A DNA stretch of 64,000 bases from CBDBCU01 sp965203435 (GCA_965203435.1 CBDBCU010000003.1:248001-312000), one strand, 5' to 3'. Shown: positions 49,655 through 58,777, counted from the stretch's first letter. Notes: generated by a model from the sequence alone, not told the origin. Translations and numbers: made by a program.

Positions 49655-50701
49655 TTGAGCGTAGTAGGGATAATCGCCAATCCGTCGGCCAGCAAGGACA
49701 TTCGCCGGCTGGTCGCCCAGGGCCGGGTAGTGCCGGATTGGGAAAAGGTCAACATCCTGCGCCGGGTCTTGCTGGGCCTCCAGGCGGTAGGCGTGACGCA
49801 GGTAGTGGCGATGCCGGACAGTTCCCAGCTGTGCCAACGGGCCGCCGCCGATGCCCAGCTTTCCCTGAACTTGGCGCTGCTGGATATGCCGGCCTACTAT
49901 ACCGAGGGCGACACCATCCGGGCGGCGGCCTTGATGAAAGAATTGGGCGTCACCTGCCTGATTACCCTGGGCGGCGATGGCACTAATCGGGCGGTGGCCC
50001 GAGGCAGCTGCGCCCTGCCCCTGGTGCCGATTTCCACCGGCACCAACAATGTTTTCCCGGCCATGACCGAAGGCACTTTAGCCGGCTTGGCCGCCGGCCT
50101 GGTGGCGACCAATCGGCTGATGCCGGAATGGGTTACGCGCTACAGCAAAACCCTGGCGGTCTATGTGGATGGGGAATATCGGGATTTGGCCCTGGTGGAT
50201 GTGGCCTTTTCCCGGGAACGGTTCACCGCCACCCGCGCCATCTGGGACTTGGCTACCCTGTACGAAGTCTTTTTGACCCGCACCGAACCGGCCGGCTTGG
50301 GTTTGGCCTCGGTAGGGGCGCGGCTGGAGTCGGTAACGGTGAACGACAGCGGCGGCCTGCATTATGTCTTGGGCCGGGCCAAGGAGGAGGACGAGGATCG
50401 CCTTGACGCTGCGGAGGAACCGCCGCCGGATTTGCCGGATCCGGCAACGGCCACCGTGCTGGCCCCCATTGCGCCGGGGGTAGTTCCGGCCATTCCCATT
50501 GCCCGTTGGCATCGGCTGACCGAGGGAGTGCGGGTGATGGTAGCGCGGCGGCACAGCGCCGTGGCTCTGGATGGGGAACGGGCTTTTACGGTAACGCCGG
50601 AGCAGCGGGTGGAAATATCGGTGCAGCGCAACGGCCCCCCGGTGGTGCAGGTGGAGCGCGCCCTGCGTCTGGCCGCGGAGCAGGGGCTGTTCCGCCGCTG
50701 A
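49655..50701 (+). CDS. NAD-kinase-like protein (AcoX-type)
   Basis: 348 aa if the TTG at 49655 is used; a TTG at 49613 is also possible (362 aa). The NAD/diacylglycerol-kinase fold shows VGIIANPSASKDIRRL, the GGDGT nucleotide motif in LITLGGDGTNRAVARG, and LPLVPISTGTNNVFP. Relatives include AcoX of acetoin gene clusters, whose role is poorly known. No acetoin dehydrogenase genes are present here. It is followed 112 nt later by a TauE/SafE permease gene on the same strand. Confidence 0.75.
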   Translation: MSVVGIIANPSASKDIRRLVAQGRVVPDWEKVNILRRVLLGLQAVGVTQVVAMPDSSQLCQRAAADAQLSLNLALLDMPAYYTEGDTIRAAALMKELGVTCLITLGGDGTNRAVARGSCALPLVPISTGTNNVFPAMTEGTLAGLAAGLVATNRLMPEWVTRYSKTLAVYVDGEYRDLALVDVAFSRERFTATRAIWDLATLYEVFLTRTEPAGLGLASVGARLESVTVNDSGGLHYVLGRAKEEDEDRLDAAEEPPPDLPDPATATVLAPIAPGVVPAIPIARWHRLTEGVRVMVARRHSAVALDGERAFTVTPEQRVEISVQRNGPPVVQVERALRLAAEQGLFRR

Positions 50702-50813
50702 CCCGCGGCCGCCGGCGGAAGGGGCGGTCGTAGCCGCCGCCGAGGCCCGTCCCGCCGGAAATTATTGCGGGACGAAGCGGCCGCAATCGAGCTGAATCCG
50801 GCAGGAGGAGCCA

Positions 50814-51563
50814 TTGCTTTCCGGCCTGGAACTGCTGCTGGCCCTGGCCGCCGTGGCCGTGGGCGCTACCATTATGGGCACGGTCAGTTTCGGGATGGGC
50901 CTGGTCGTGGCCCCGGTGCTGCTGCTCTTTCTGGCCCCGCAAGACGCCATTGTCACGGTCAATGCCATCATTCCCATTCTGCTGGCTTTTGTGCTGCTCA
51001 GCACCCGCCGTCACTTGCAATGGCGACAAATGCGGGGGATGGCTTTAGGCGGCGTATTGGCCGTTCCCTTGGGCGCGCTGCTGCTGTCCGCCGCCAATCC
51101 GACCATCCTGCGAATCATTATCGGATTAGCCATCCTGGGCTTGGGCGTACTGAACCTGCTGAACTTGCAACTGCCTATGGCCCGGCGGCCGGGGGCCGGC
51201 TTGCTGGTCGGCTTTCTGACCGCCCTGTCCATCACCACCTTGAGCATTGGCGGGCCGCTGGCGGCGGCCTATGTGGTCGCCCAGCAGTGGCGGCGGGAAC
51301 AGCTGCGGGCGGCGTTGGCTTTCTACTTTATATGCGTCTATGCGGTGGCTTTTGCCCTGTACGCCTACCTGGGCTTGGTGCCGACGGCAACCCTGCTGAA
51401 CATTGCCAAGCTGCTGCCGGCCCTGGCGGTAGGGTTCGGATTGGGGGCGCTGCTGGCCCGACGGATGAACGAAAGCGTATTCCGCTACGCCGCCCTTAGC
51501 GTAATCATCACCGGCAGCCTGGTACTGCTGGGACAGGAATTGTATCGGATGCTGGTAGGGTAA
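50814..51563 (+). CDS. TauE/SafE family membrane permease
   Basis: 249 aa with seven or eight membrane helices, arranged as the two half-repeats typical of TauE/SafE (DUF81) exporters of sulfite, sulfoacetate or similar anions. The first half begins GTVSFGMGLVVAPVLLLFL and the second GLLVGFLTALSITTLSIGGP. TTG 50814 follows AGGAGG closely. The substrate is not predictable from sequence. Confidence 0.82.
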   Translation: MLSGLELLLALAAVAVGATIMGTVSFGMGLVVAPVLLLFLAPQDAIVTVNAIIPILLAFVLLSTRRHLQWRQMRGMALGGVLAVPLGALLLSAANPTILRIIIGLAILGLGVLNLLNLQLPMARRPGAGLLVGFLTALSITTLSIGGPLAAAYVVAQQWRREQLRAALAFYFICVYAVAFALYAYLGLVPTATLLNIAKLLPALAVGFGLGALLARRMNESVFRYAALSVIITGSLVLLGQELYRMLVG

Positions 51564-51667
51564 TTAACAGGGATAGACCGGATAGACCGGATTTTCGTTT
51601 GACTTCCGGGAAAGATTTTCCCCAAAAGCCGACAGAGAATCCTGTCTATCCGGTCTATCCCTGTTAA
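51564..51667. mobile_element. R3 element, copy 2
   Basis: TTAACAGGGATAGACCGGAT begins the left arm (51564-51595) and the mirrored right arm is 51638-51667, with a 42-bp centre. The arms carry one extra 11-bp period relative to copy 1. It separates the convergent permease and trxB genes and may terminate both. Confidence 0.7.
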
Positions 51668-51673
51668 TAAAAA

Positions 51674-52594
51674 TCAGCCGGTCAGGTCGTGGTAGGCGGC
51701 CAGGGCGGCGGTGATGCCATCGCCGACAGCGGCCCCCAGCTGGCGGGTGGAGTCGGCCCGGGCGTCGCCGCAGGCATAGAGGCCCGGCGTCTTGGTTCTC
51801 ATGTGGATGTCGGTGTAGATGTGGCCCAGGGCGTCCATATCCACCAGCCCTTTCAGATATTCGGTGTTGGGATGAAAGCCCACATAGATAAAGGCGGCGG
51901 CGGTCGGGTAGTCATAGACTTCCCCGGTTTTCAGGTTCTTGACCCGGGCGTGTTCCAGGGCCTCGTGGCCGGTGAACTCCTCGACCACATGACTCCACAG
52001 CCACTTGAACTTGGGACTGGCAAAGGCGCGTTCCTGTAGCACTTTGGTGGCGCGCAGTTCGTCCCGGCGGTGGATGATGGTAACGGAGTTGACGATGCCG
52101 CTGAGGTAGTAGCTTTCATCCATCGCGGCGTCGCCGCCGCCGACCACGACCACATCCTGGCCGCGGAAAAAGTTGCCGTCGCAGACGGCGCAGTAGGAAA
52201 CGCCGCGGCCGGCGAACTCATCCTCGCCGGTAACGCCCAGCTTGTTATGGGCGCCGCCGGTGGCGATGATGACGCTGCGGGCGGTATATTCCTTGTCGTC
52301 GGTGCGGATGACCTTGACCGGCTGGTCGAGGTTGTCCACGCCCTCGACTTCGGTGTAGGCGATTTCGGCGCCGAACCGGGTGGTCTGCTGCTCCATCATC
52401 TGGGCCAGTTCCTGCCCCTTGACGCCCTGGGGAAAGCCGGGGTAGTTCTCGATTTCGTCGGTAATCAAGAGCTGCCCGCCGGGGCCCAGGGATTCCAGGA
52501 TGACGGTTTTCAGCATGGCCCGGGTGGTGTAGAGGCCGGCGGCCAAGCCGGCCGCTCCGGCCCCCAGGATAATGGCATCGTACTCTGCTTCCAT
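51674..52594 (-). CDS. trxB: Thioredoxin reductase
   Basis: NADPH-dependent flavoprotein of 306 aa that reduces thioredoxin. FAD motif AIILGAGAAGLAAGLYTTRA, GPGGQLLITDEIENYPGF, redox pair in GVSYCAVCDGNFF, NADPH motif VVVVGGGDAAMDESYYLS and the C-terminal ACGDARADSTRQLGAAVGDG are all present. Length is normal. No thioredoxin gene adjoins it. It could in principle feed electrons to the thioredoxin-fold selenoprotein candidate at 9900, but nothing links them physically. Confidence 0.94.
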   Translation of the reverse strand: MEAEYDAIILGAGAAGLAAGLYTTRAMLKTVILESLGPGGQLLITDEIENYPGFPQGVKGQELAQMMEQQTTRFGAEIAYTEVEGVDNLDQPVKVIRTDDKEYTARSVIIATGGAHNKLGVTGEDEFAGRGVSYCAVCDGNFFRGQDVVVVGGGDAAMDESYYLSGIVNSVTIIHRRDELRATKVLQERAFASPKFKWLWSHVVEEFTGHEALEHARVKNLKTGEVYDYPTAAAFIYVGFHPNTEYLKGLVDMDALGHIYTDIHMRTKTPGLYACGDARADSTRQLGAAVGDGITAALAAYHDLTG

Positions 52595-52644
52595 GGGACG
52601 GGGATTCCTCCTTTATGTTAGCGGTGTCGGTTTTCGGCTGCGGG

Positions 52645-52790
52645 GTTCATCCTTCAACAAGTTCAGGATGACCCTTCAACCAGTTCAGGGTGAGCGGAAA
52701 GCTAATCGGCTATTGTGCCGGTTTTCGTTGCGGGGTTCATCCCTCGACAAGTTCAGGCTGACCCTTCAACAGGTTCAGGGTGAGCGGAAA
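52645..52790. repeat. R2 palindromes, two tandem units
   Basis: Two units of about 90 bp, each with CATCCTTCAACAAGTTCAGG or a close variant followed by ACCCTTCAACCAGTTCAGGG and GAGCGGAAA. They fill the gap between trxB and the epimerase gene. Confidence 0.7.
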
Positions 52791-52795
52791 TCTAA

Positions 52796-53740
52796 TCAGG
52801 CGGCGGTGCGATGCAAGCCCTGGAAATAGGCGGCGGTGCGCTGCAAGCCCTCGGCCAAGTCCACCTGCGGCGACCAGCGCAAATCCTGCAAGGCTTTGGA
52901 ACATTCCAGGCTGATTTTATGCACATCCCCGGGGCGGCGCGGCCGATGTTCGGCCGCTTGCCGATAGTCCAGGGCGCTTTTCAGGGACTGAAAGATGTGG
53001 TTGATGCTGGCGCTCTGCCCGGAACCGATATTATAGGTGCGGTTGCCGCCGCGGTGGATGGCCCGGAGGTTGGATTCTACCACGTCGTCCACATAGATAA
53101 AGTCCCGTTCCTGGTCGCCGTCCCCGAAAATGCGCGGCTGCCGGCCCTCCAGCATGGCTTGGGCAAAGATGGCGACTACGCCGGCCTCGCCGTGGGGATC
53201 CTGGCGGGGGCCATAGACATTGCCATAGCGCAGGATGGTGTAGTTCAGCCGATACAAGCGATGAAACAGGGCGATATATTCCTCCGTAACCCGCTTGGAC
53301 AGGCCGTAGGGGGAGATGGGATTGGTGGGCATTTCCTCGCTGCATGGGTTGGTTTCCGGGTCGCCGTACATCGCGCCGCCGGTCGAGGAAAAGATGAATT
53401 TGTCAATGCCGAGGCGGCGGGAGGCGTCCAGCAGGCGCAGGGTGCCGATAACATTGACCTCGACATCGTCCACCGGGTTTTGAGTGGATTGGGCCACGCT
53501 GGTTTGCGCCGCCAGATGAAAGACCAGGTCGGGCTGTTCCCGGTTAAAGATGTCCTGCACCCCCGGCTTGGCAATGTCGGCGTGGTAAAAGGCGGCGTTC
53601 TGATTCAGGTTCCGCAACTTGCCGCCGCTGAGGTTGTCGATGATAACCACCTGGTAGTCGTCGGCCAGCAGCCGGTCGACGAGGTGGGAGCCGATAAAAC
53701 CGGCCCCGCCGGTAACCAGGGCTTTTACTTTGTCCGCCAT
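52796..53740 (-). CDS. NAD-dependent sugar epimerase/dehydratase
   Basis: A 314-aa short-chain dehydrogenase of the GalE type acting on nucleotide sugars. ATG 53740 follows GGAG; a longer frame upstream has no ribosome site. It shows ALVTGGAGFIGSHLVDRLL, VFHLAAQTSVAQS, FSSTGGAMYGDPE, the YGLSKRVTEEY Tyr-Lys pair and YGNVYGPRQDPHGEAGVVAIF. UDP-glucose/galactose 4-epimerase is the most likely reaction. It could supply sugars for surface glycans made by the GT2 and GT-C enzymes in the window. Confidence 0.88.
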   Translation of the reverse strand: MADKVKALVTGGAGFIGSHLVDRLLADDYQVVIIDNLSGGKLRNLNQNAAFYHADIAKPGVQDIFNREQPDLVFHLAAQTSVAQSTQNPVDDVEVNVIGTLRLLDASRRLGIDKFIFSSTGGAMYGDPETNPCSEEMPTNPISPYGLSKRVTEEYIALFHRLYRLNYTILRYGNVYGPRQDPHGEAGVVAIFAQAMLEGRQPRIFGDGDQERDFIYVDDVVESNLRAIHRGGNRTYNIGSGQSASINHIFQSLKSALDYRQAAEHRPRRPGDVHKISLECSKALQDLRWSPQVDLAEGLQRTAAYFQGLHRTAA

Positions 53741-53850
53741 TAAACGCTCCGCGCCGCAAGTTTCCGTCAATATAATAAGCCGGCTGGGGGAATAGGGCAA
53801 GTGGGGTTGGGGGGTTAGTTTGTCGGACCGGGCCGGGTTTGGATCGCAGC

Positions 53851-54765
53851 CTACTGTTCCATGTGGTATTGCAAGATGGACGGAAGTTGCTGGGGCAGCT
53901 GGGCTACGCTGAGGGCGTAGTCGCAATGGCGGTGCAGCTGCGCCAAGTCATTAGAGCGGCGCAGCCAACCGCCGCCATCGACTACATTCACAAACTGAAC
54001 GGCCGGGTTGTTCTGGTTGGCGCGCCGGCTATTGTATTGCCTTACCAGTCCGTACATCGTTTCCTGCTCCCGGGCCCGCTGCCCTTGGGCCGAGGAGGTA
54101 GTAAGATTGTACGAGGCCATAATCAGCACACGGGGCAAGGCAAGATCCGGGATTACCACGTCGACCTCTTTTTCGTCGACCAGGCTCACTTTCCCCTTGT
54201 CGTACTTATAGCCGGCTTGGGTAACTATGCTGTTGATGACCTGCTCAACGGCCAATCCGGTACTGGTGTTGTATTGGGCCTGCAAGCTCTGGTGAATTTC
54301 CAGGGCGATGCTGTTCGCAACGGAATGGAGGAAGTCGGCGGGCAGGCGCAGCCGTTCCCGGATATACCAGGGTATTGACGGCACGGAGTCCGGGTTGATT
54401 AGAAACTCGGCTATGGCTCTGGTGGCCGCGGCCGATTTCCGCCGCTCGTTCCAAGTGTCTTGCTGCGGGCATATTGCCATGCACACCCGATCCAACACTT
54501 CCAGGGAGCCGGCGCTGGCGGCAATCAGCAACTTGAGCCGCTGCTCGTACTCTTTGCTCGTCGAGACAGTCAAGAGGCTGACTATATCGGCGGCCGTGCC
54601 GGGTTCGCCTCGGTTGACTTGGGCCACGGCCGCGGTGGCATAGGCAAGCCGCTTATTTTTCTCCGCCCGGAGATCCTCCTCGACCTCAGGAAAGGACAAG
54701 AATACGCTCATCCCGGCGCGGAGTTGGTCGAGGGTAAGTTTAGCGGGCGGGTTTGCGGGTTGCAA
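53851..54765 (-). CDS. Probable type II restriction endonuclease
   Basis: 304 aa, translated from a TTG start behind GGGAGGA and overlapping the methylase gene by 26 nt, the usual coupling of a type II pair. The core reads DEKEVDVVIPDL, then VLIMASYNLTTSSAQGQRARE, then QFVNVVDGGGWLRRSNDLAQLHRHCDYAL, a layout I associate with restriction enzymes of the PD-(D/E)XK kind. In relatives the strand before SYNLTTSS tends to carry an acidic residue; here it is Met-Ala, so activity is uncertain. The target site cannot be predicted. Confidence 0.65.
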   Translation of the reverse strand: MQPANPPAKLTLDQLRAGMSVFLSFPEVEEDLRAEKNKRLAYATAAVAQVNRGEPGTAADIVSLLTVSTSKEYEQRLKLLIAASAGSLEVLDRVCMAICPQQDTWNERRKSAAATRAIAEFLINPDSVPSIPWYIRERLRLPADFLHSVANSIALEIHQSLQAQYNTSTGLAVEQVINSIVTQAGYKYDKGKVSLVDEKEVDVVIPDLALPRVLIMASYNLTTSSAQGQRAREQETMYGLVRQYNSRRANQNNPAVQFVNVVDGGGWLRRSNDLAQLHRHCDYALSVAQLPQQLPSILQYHMEQ

Positions 54766-55666
54766 GGTGTTCCTCCCGGATGTCCCGGTCTCGGATGGAA
54801 ACTATTTTGCCCAAGTGCATGGATACATAGGCGCGGCCGATGGTAACGGCGCGGGCTTGCTCAAAGCGGGCCTGGGCCGCCTGTTGGTACTGCGGGTCAA
54901 TTTCCGCTCCAATGTATTGCCGCCCCATTTGTTTGGCGGCTACGGCCGCCGCCCCACCGCCGCAGAAAGGGTCAACCACGATGTCGCCGGGGTCGGTGGA
55001 CATCAGGATTAGCCGTTCCACCAGATGCACCGGCAGTTGGCAAGGATGGTCGGCGATGCGCTTGCTGGCGTGGCGTACCCGGTGAATGTCATCCCACACA
55101 TCGCTGATTTGAGCGCCAAAGGGATGCCGCAGATATTCCTTGCCGCCATAGTCCTTGGCGTACGCCTGACATTCCCGACACTGCTTGTGGGGAGCGCGGA
55201 CATCGTAAAACTTGGTGTTCTCCCGCCCGCCTTTGGTATAGAACAGGATACCGTAGTGGGACGGCTGCATAGTTTTCCCCAAGGGCTTGCCCCCGGAGTT
55301 CCAGGCAATCCAATGCCGGAAGTCCAGCAGCTCGTTTAGGATAGCCGCGGAGTAGGTCAAGAGCTTGGGGATGTTATAGAGAAACAGGCTCCCGCCGGGC
55401 GTCAGGAGGCGGCTGGCGGCGGTCAGCCACTCGCGCGTCCAGTCCAGGTACTCGGCAAGGGGCAACTTGTCCCGGTAGGACTCGTACTTCTTGTCCAGGT
55501 TAAAGGGCGGGTCGGCAAAGACCATCTGGGCGCACCCGGCCGGCAGCTGTGCCATCAGGTCGAGGCAGTCCTCCAGGTTCACCTGGTTGAGAACCGAATT
55601 CAGGCGCCGGGTTGGCGCGGAATCAAGTTCCACAATTTTGGATGCCGCGGCCCAAGTTGCTACCAT
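54740..55666 (-). CDS. DNA methyltransferase of the restriction-modification pair
   Basis: A 308-aa N6-adenine or N4-cytosine methylase of the beta class: the catalytic DPPF motif (MVFADPPFNLDKKYESY, near residue 52) precedes the SAM-binding motif (VVDPFCGGGAAAVAAKQMG, near residue 238). Its start follows GGAGGG, and a promoter with a palindrome lies directly upstream (55696-55756). It should protect the DNA from the coupled endonuclease downstream. Confidence 0.85.
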   Translation of the reverse strand: MVATWAAASKIVELDSAPTRRLNSVLNQVNLEDCLDLMAQLPAGCAQMVFADPPFNLDKKYESYRDKLPLAEYLDWTREWLTAASRLLTPGGSLFLYNIPKLLTYSAAILNELLDFRHWIAWNSGGKPLGKTMQPSHYGILFYTKGGRENTKFYDVRAPHKQCRECQAYAKDYGGKEYLRHPFGAQISDVWDDIHRVRHASKRIADHPCQLPVHLVERLILMSTDPGDIVVDPFCGGGAAAVAAKQMGRQYIGAEIDPQYQQAAQARFEQARAVTIGRAYVSMHLGKIVSIRDRDIREEHLATRKPAR

Positions 55667-55695
55667 CAGAAATCCCTCCGTTGCAACAGCCTCGG

Positions 55696-55719
55696 TTTAT
55701 GGAACATAATTTCCATAAA
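55696..55719. promoter_or_regulatory. Perfect palindrome over the transcription start of the R-M operon
   Basis: TTTATGGAA (55696-55704) and TTCCATAAA (55711-55719) are perfect 9-bp arms around CATAAT. It starts just downstream of the predicted -10 box, so a bound protein would block the promoter. This could be a control site for an R-M regulator or for methylase autoregulation; no control-protein gene was found in the window. Confidence 0.6.
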
Positions 55720-55727
55720 TCTGCCTT

Positions 55728-55756
55728 ACTTTAAGGGGTAAATTGGGGGATGTCAA
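55728..55756 (-). promoter_or_regulatory. Promoter of the methylase-endonuclease operon
   Basis: On the minus strand TTGACA (55756-55751), a 17-bp spacer and TAAAGT (55733-55728). Transcription would start near 55721, directly at the palindrome. Confidence 0.6.
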
Positions 55757-55900
55757 TAGTTTTGGCAGAAATTATCCGGGCAATCGACCCGCTTGCGCCC
55801 GGTCAGCCAGACATTGCAACGCCCAATCCCGGGCCGGGCGGATGTCGATGCGCCGGTCAAGGGGCTGGTTGCCGTACCATTTGCCCGGATGCCGCCTACC

Positions 55901-57601
55901 CTACCCCGCCGCCGGGGGGTGCTGGCCGGCAAACTCGATGGCCCAAATTTCCATAGCCCGGTCGTAGGCCCAATCCAGGTCAATCAAATCCGCCAAGGGG
56001 GCTTGCAACTCCCCTTGGGCGGCGATTTCGGTCCGCAGCCGCTCCAAGCTGATTTCCCGGTTGCCTTTGCTGGTGTTGTGCCGCATACACATCGGCGCCC
56101 GGTTGTAAATGCGGTCGCTGCCGCCTTTGGACTTGGGCCGGATATGATCCAAGTGGAAGTTGTCGGTGGTTTCAATCACCGACCCGTCCGGCCGCCGATT
56201 GGCAAAGCCGCAGCACCATGCCAAGTAGCCGGACATCTGGAGCAAATGCTGCCGCATCTGGCGGTCGTCAAAAACATCCCTGGCCTTTTCCTTGTAGTTG
56301 GGCGCCGGCTTGACCTGCCCCAATTTGGCGGCGGTTTGCCAGTCATCGGTGACCGGCGACTTCCGCTTAGGCAGCTCATTAGGGCCGTGCAAAGTCACCG
56401 TGGGCTCGCTGCCCATCACCTGCTGGCCGGTGGTTTCATCGTTGCATTTCAAGATTACCAGCTCTTTTTTGTTGAACTGCCGCTTGAACACCGTCCACGA
56501 CCGGAGGTTAAAGTCGCAAGCCACCCATTGCCGCCCCAGCCTTTCCGCCGCCACGGCGGAATAAGCGCAGCCGGCAAAGCAGTCCAGCACCACATCGCCG
56601 GGGTTGGAACTGGCCTGAATTATCCGCTCGGCCAGGGCCACCGGCTTTTGCGTGGGATAGCCGGTGGTTTGCTTGGATTGGGAATTGAGGTGGTCAATGG
56701 CAAAGACATCCGTTATGGCGTTGCCCACGGTGGTATCCACCGGGCGGATGATGTCAAACCGCGCCAGATCCAGGCGGCCGGATTCCACCCGGGCATTCAC
56801 CGCATCCTGGTCGTAGATGTAGAGATACCGCATACCGTTCATGTTTTTGGTACTGTATCCCGTCGCGTGCTGCTTGCGGGCGGACAGCTCCTCCTCAAAG
56901 AGGCGGTTATACAAAGGATTGCGGCCTTTGCAGTAGAAATAGATGGTGTCGTGGGCGCGCAGGTACTTCTTGGCGTTGGAATTAGAGACCTTGCCATAAT
57001 CCCAAACGATTTCGTTGCGAAATCCGGGGCCATTGTTTTCCCCATTGCCAAAGATCGCATCGAGCAACTGGCGCAGGTAGCCGCTGGCCGTGTGGTCGCA
57101 GTGCAGGTACAAACTGCCGGTGGGCTTGAGCACCCGGCGGATTTCAATAAGCCGCACCGCCATATAGCACAGGTAGGCCGCCACGCCATCCCCGTGAACA
57201 TAGCGGGTGGCGTCAATCAGCTTGTGGATGCCGGACAGATGCGGCCGGCCCTCCAGTTCCAACATCCAATCCTCATGGATGTCGTCCTCCCAGGACCAGA
57301 TGTCGGAATAGCCGCCGCGGGCATTGCGGCGGCCCAGGGCCGGATCGCCGTCCGGCCAGACCAGACCGGCGGCGGCGGCTTCCTCTTTATTGGTTAGGCC
57401 CCACAGCTGGAGCAAACGCTGTTCGTTGGCCTTTTCCAAGTCGGAGAGCTTGGGGCGGAGGCGGTCGCCGGCAAAGGTTTCGTTCTTGGCAAAAGGCGGG
57501 TCAATGCAGGCCAGGTCAATGCATTCGCTGTTGAGCGACCGCAAAAAGTTCAGATTGTCGGCGATATAGACGCCGCGATTTATGGCATTAAAGGCGGCCA
57601 T
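55901..57601 (-). CDS. DNA methyltransferase fused to an HNH endonuclease domain
   Basis: 566 aa. ATG 57601 follows GGGAGG. The methylase part has LACIDPPFAKNETF (motif IV, near residue 35), LKPTGSLYLHCDHTASGYLR, TTGYPTQKPVALAERIIQAS and VVLDCFAGCAYSAVAAERLG (motif I, near residue 338), the beta-class order. From about residue 475 an HNH domain reads FHLDHIRPKSKGGSDRIYNR, then APMCMRHNTSKGNREISLER, with the catalytic His and the Asn/His pair. A single chain with both activities would be a compact modification-restriction enzyme. It lies next to the separate methylase-endonuclease pair. Confidence 0.82.
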   Translation of the reverse strand: MAAFNAINRGVYIADNLNFLRSLNSECIDLACIDPPFAKNETFAGDRLRPKLSDLEKANEQRLLQLWGLTNKEEAAAAGLVWPDGDPALGRRNARGGYSDIWSWEDDIHEDWMLELEGRPHLSGIHKLIDATRYVHGDGVAAYLCYMAVRLIEIRRVLKPTGSLYLHCDHTASGYLRQLLDAIFGNGENNGPGFRNEIVWDYGKVSNSNAKKYLRAHDTIYFYCKGRNPLYNRLFEEELSARKQHATGYSTKNMNGMRYLYIYDQDAVNARVESGRLDLARFDIIRPVDTTVGNAITDVFAIDHLNSQSKQTTGYPTQKPVALAERIIQASSNPGDVVLDCFAGCAYSAVAAERLGRQWVACDFNLRSWTVFKRQFNKKELVILKCNDETTGQQVMGSEPTVTLHGPNELPKRKSPVTDDWQTAAKLGQVKPAPNYKEKARDVFDDRQMRQHLLQMSGYLAWCCGFANRRPDGSVIETTDNFHLDHIRPKSKGGSDRIYNRAPMCMRHNTSKGNREISLERLRTEIAAQGELQAPLADLIDLDWAYDRAMEIWAIEFAGQHPPAAG

Positions 57602-57764
57602 AGCCGCGCCTCCCAGCCCCGGTTGGATGGTTATAGGGTAAGGCATTGGGGTGGGGATGTCAATAATCCATTGTCCGCAAGCCCTAGCGCCCCGGCCGGT
57701 TCTGTGGTAAAGTTAGCCCGGCTGAAATCGGCGGCGCGGCCGCCTTGCTTTGAGGGAGTGGAAA

Positions 57765-58661
57765 ATGGCCGAGCAGATAGGGTTTGTCGGATTGGGGATT
57801 ATGGGCAAGCCCATGGCCCGCAACCTGATGCAGGCGGGCTATGCCCTGACCGTCTATGACATCGTGGGGGAGCCGGTGGAGGAACTGGCGACCGAGGGGG
57901 CCACGCCGGCCGCCTCCAGCGCGGAAGTGGCGGCGACGACGGACAAAATCATCACTATGCTGCCCGACTCCGCCGACTCGGAACGGGCCATCCTCGGCCC
58001 CCACGGGGTATTGGAAGGGGCCAAGCCCGGCTCCATCGTCATCGATATGAGTTCCATATCGCCCATCGTATCCCAGAAAATCGCCGCCGAGTGCGCGCGG
58101 CAAGGGGTGGCGATGCTGGACGCCCCGGTCAGCGGCGGCGAGCCGGGGGCCATCAACGGCACCCTGGCGATTATGGTCGGCGGCCGGCAAGAAATCTTTG
58201 ACCAGTGCGTCGACCTGCTGCGGGTGATGGGCGGCAATGTGGCCCTGACCGGGGAAGTGGGGGCCGGCAATACCACCAAGCTGGCGAACCAAATTATCGT
58301 GGCCCTGAACATCACCGCCCTGAGCGAGGCCCTGGTGCTGGCGCAAAAGGCCGGGGTGGATCCGGAAAAGGTCTTTCAAGCCATCCGCGGCGGCTTGGCC
58401 GGCAGCGCGGTGATGGAAGCCAAAGCCCCGATGATGCTGGACCGGAACTTTCAAGCCGGTTTCCGCATCCGCCTGCATCAGAAGGACTTGCGGAATGTGT
58501 TGCAGGCGGCCCAGGAACTGAATGTCCCCCTGCCGGCTACCGCCCTGGTGCAGCAGATGCTGGGGGCCCTGGTCAACGCCGGGGAATCGGAAGCCGACCA
58601 TTCGGCAATCCTGCATTTCGTGGAAAACCTGGCGGATATTGAGGTGAAACGGGGCGGCTAA
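57765..58661 (+). CDS. GarR/HIBADH-family NAD-dependent reductase
   Basis: 298 aa; ATG 57765 has GGGAG upstream. Motifs: QIGFVGLGIMGKPMARNLMQAG (nucleotide), MLDAPVSGGEPGAINGTLAI (substrate), catalytic Lys in AGNTTKLANQIIVALNI and KVFQAIRGGLAGSAVMEAKA. It resembles 2-hydroxy-3-oxopropionate reductase more than the paralog at 36084 does. The substrate is probably tartronate semialdehyde or a related hydroxyacid. No glycerate kinase or hydroxypyruvate gene is adjacent. Three R2 palindromes follow (58670-58765). Confidence 0.88.
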   Translation: MAEQIGFVGLGIMGKPMARNLMQAGYALTVYDIVGEPVEELATEGATPAASSAEVAATTDKIITMLPDSADSERAILGPHGVLEGAKPGSIVIDMSSISPIVSQKIAAECARQGVAMLDAPVSGGEPGAINGTLAIMVGGRQEIFDQCVDLLRVMGGNVALTGEVGAGNTTKLANQIIVALNITALSEALVLAQKAGVDPEKVFQAIRGGLAGSAVMEAKAPMMLDRNFQAGFRIRLHQKDLRNVLQAAQELNVPLPATALVQQMLGALVNAGESEADHSAILHFVENLADIEVKRGG

Positions 58662-58671
58662 CCCGGTTTCC

Positions 58672-58765
58672 GCTCCTCCTGAACTTGTTGAATGACGGGC
58701 GGAAGGGCAACCCGGCTGGCTGACCCGGTTTCCGCTCATCCTGAACTTGTTGAAGGACGAGGGGA
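58672..58765. repeat. R2 palindrome remnants
   Basis: Two right-hand R2 units (TCCTGAACTTGTTGAA at about 58676 and 58738), the second complete and the first changed at its end. They lie between the convergent reductase and RidA genes. Confidence 0.6.
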
Positions 58766-58777
58766 AACCAGGGGCGG

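Noticed and set aside
55793..57397. A 534-aa plus-strand frame
   Set aside because: Antisense to the methylase-HNH fusion, whose catalytic motifs are unmistakable.
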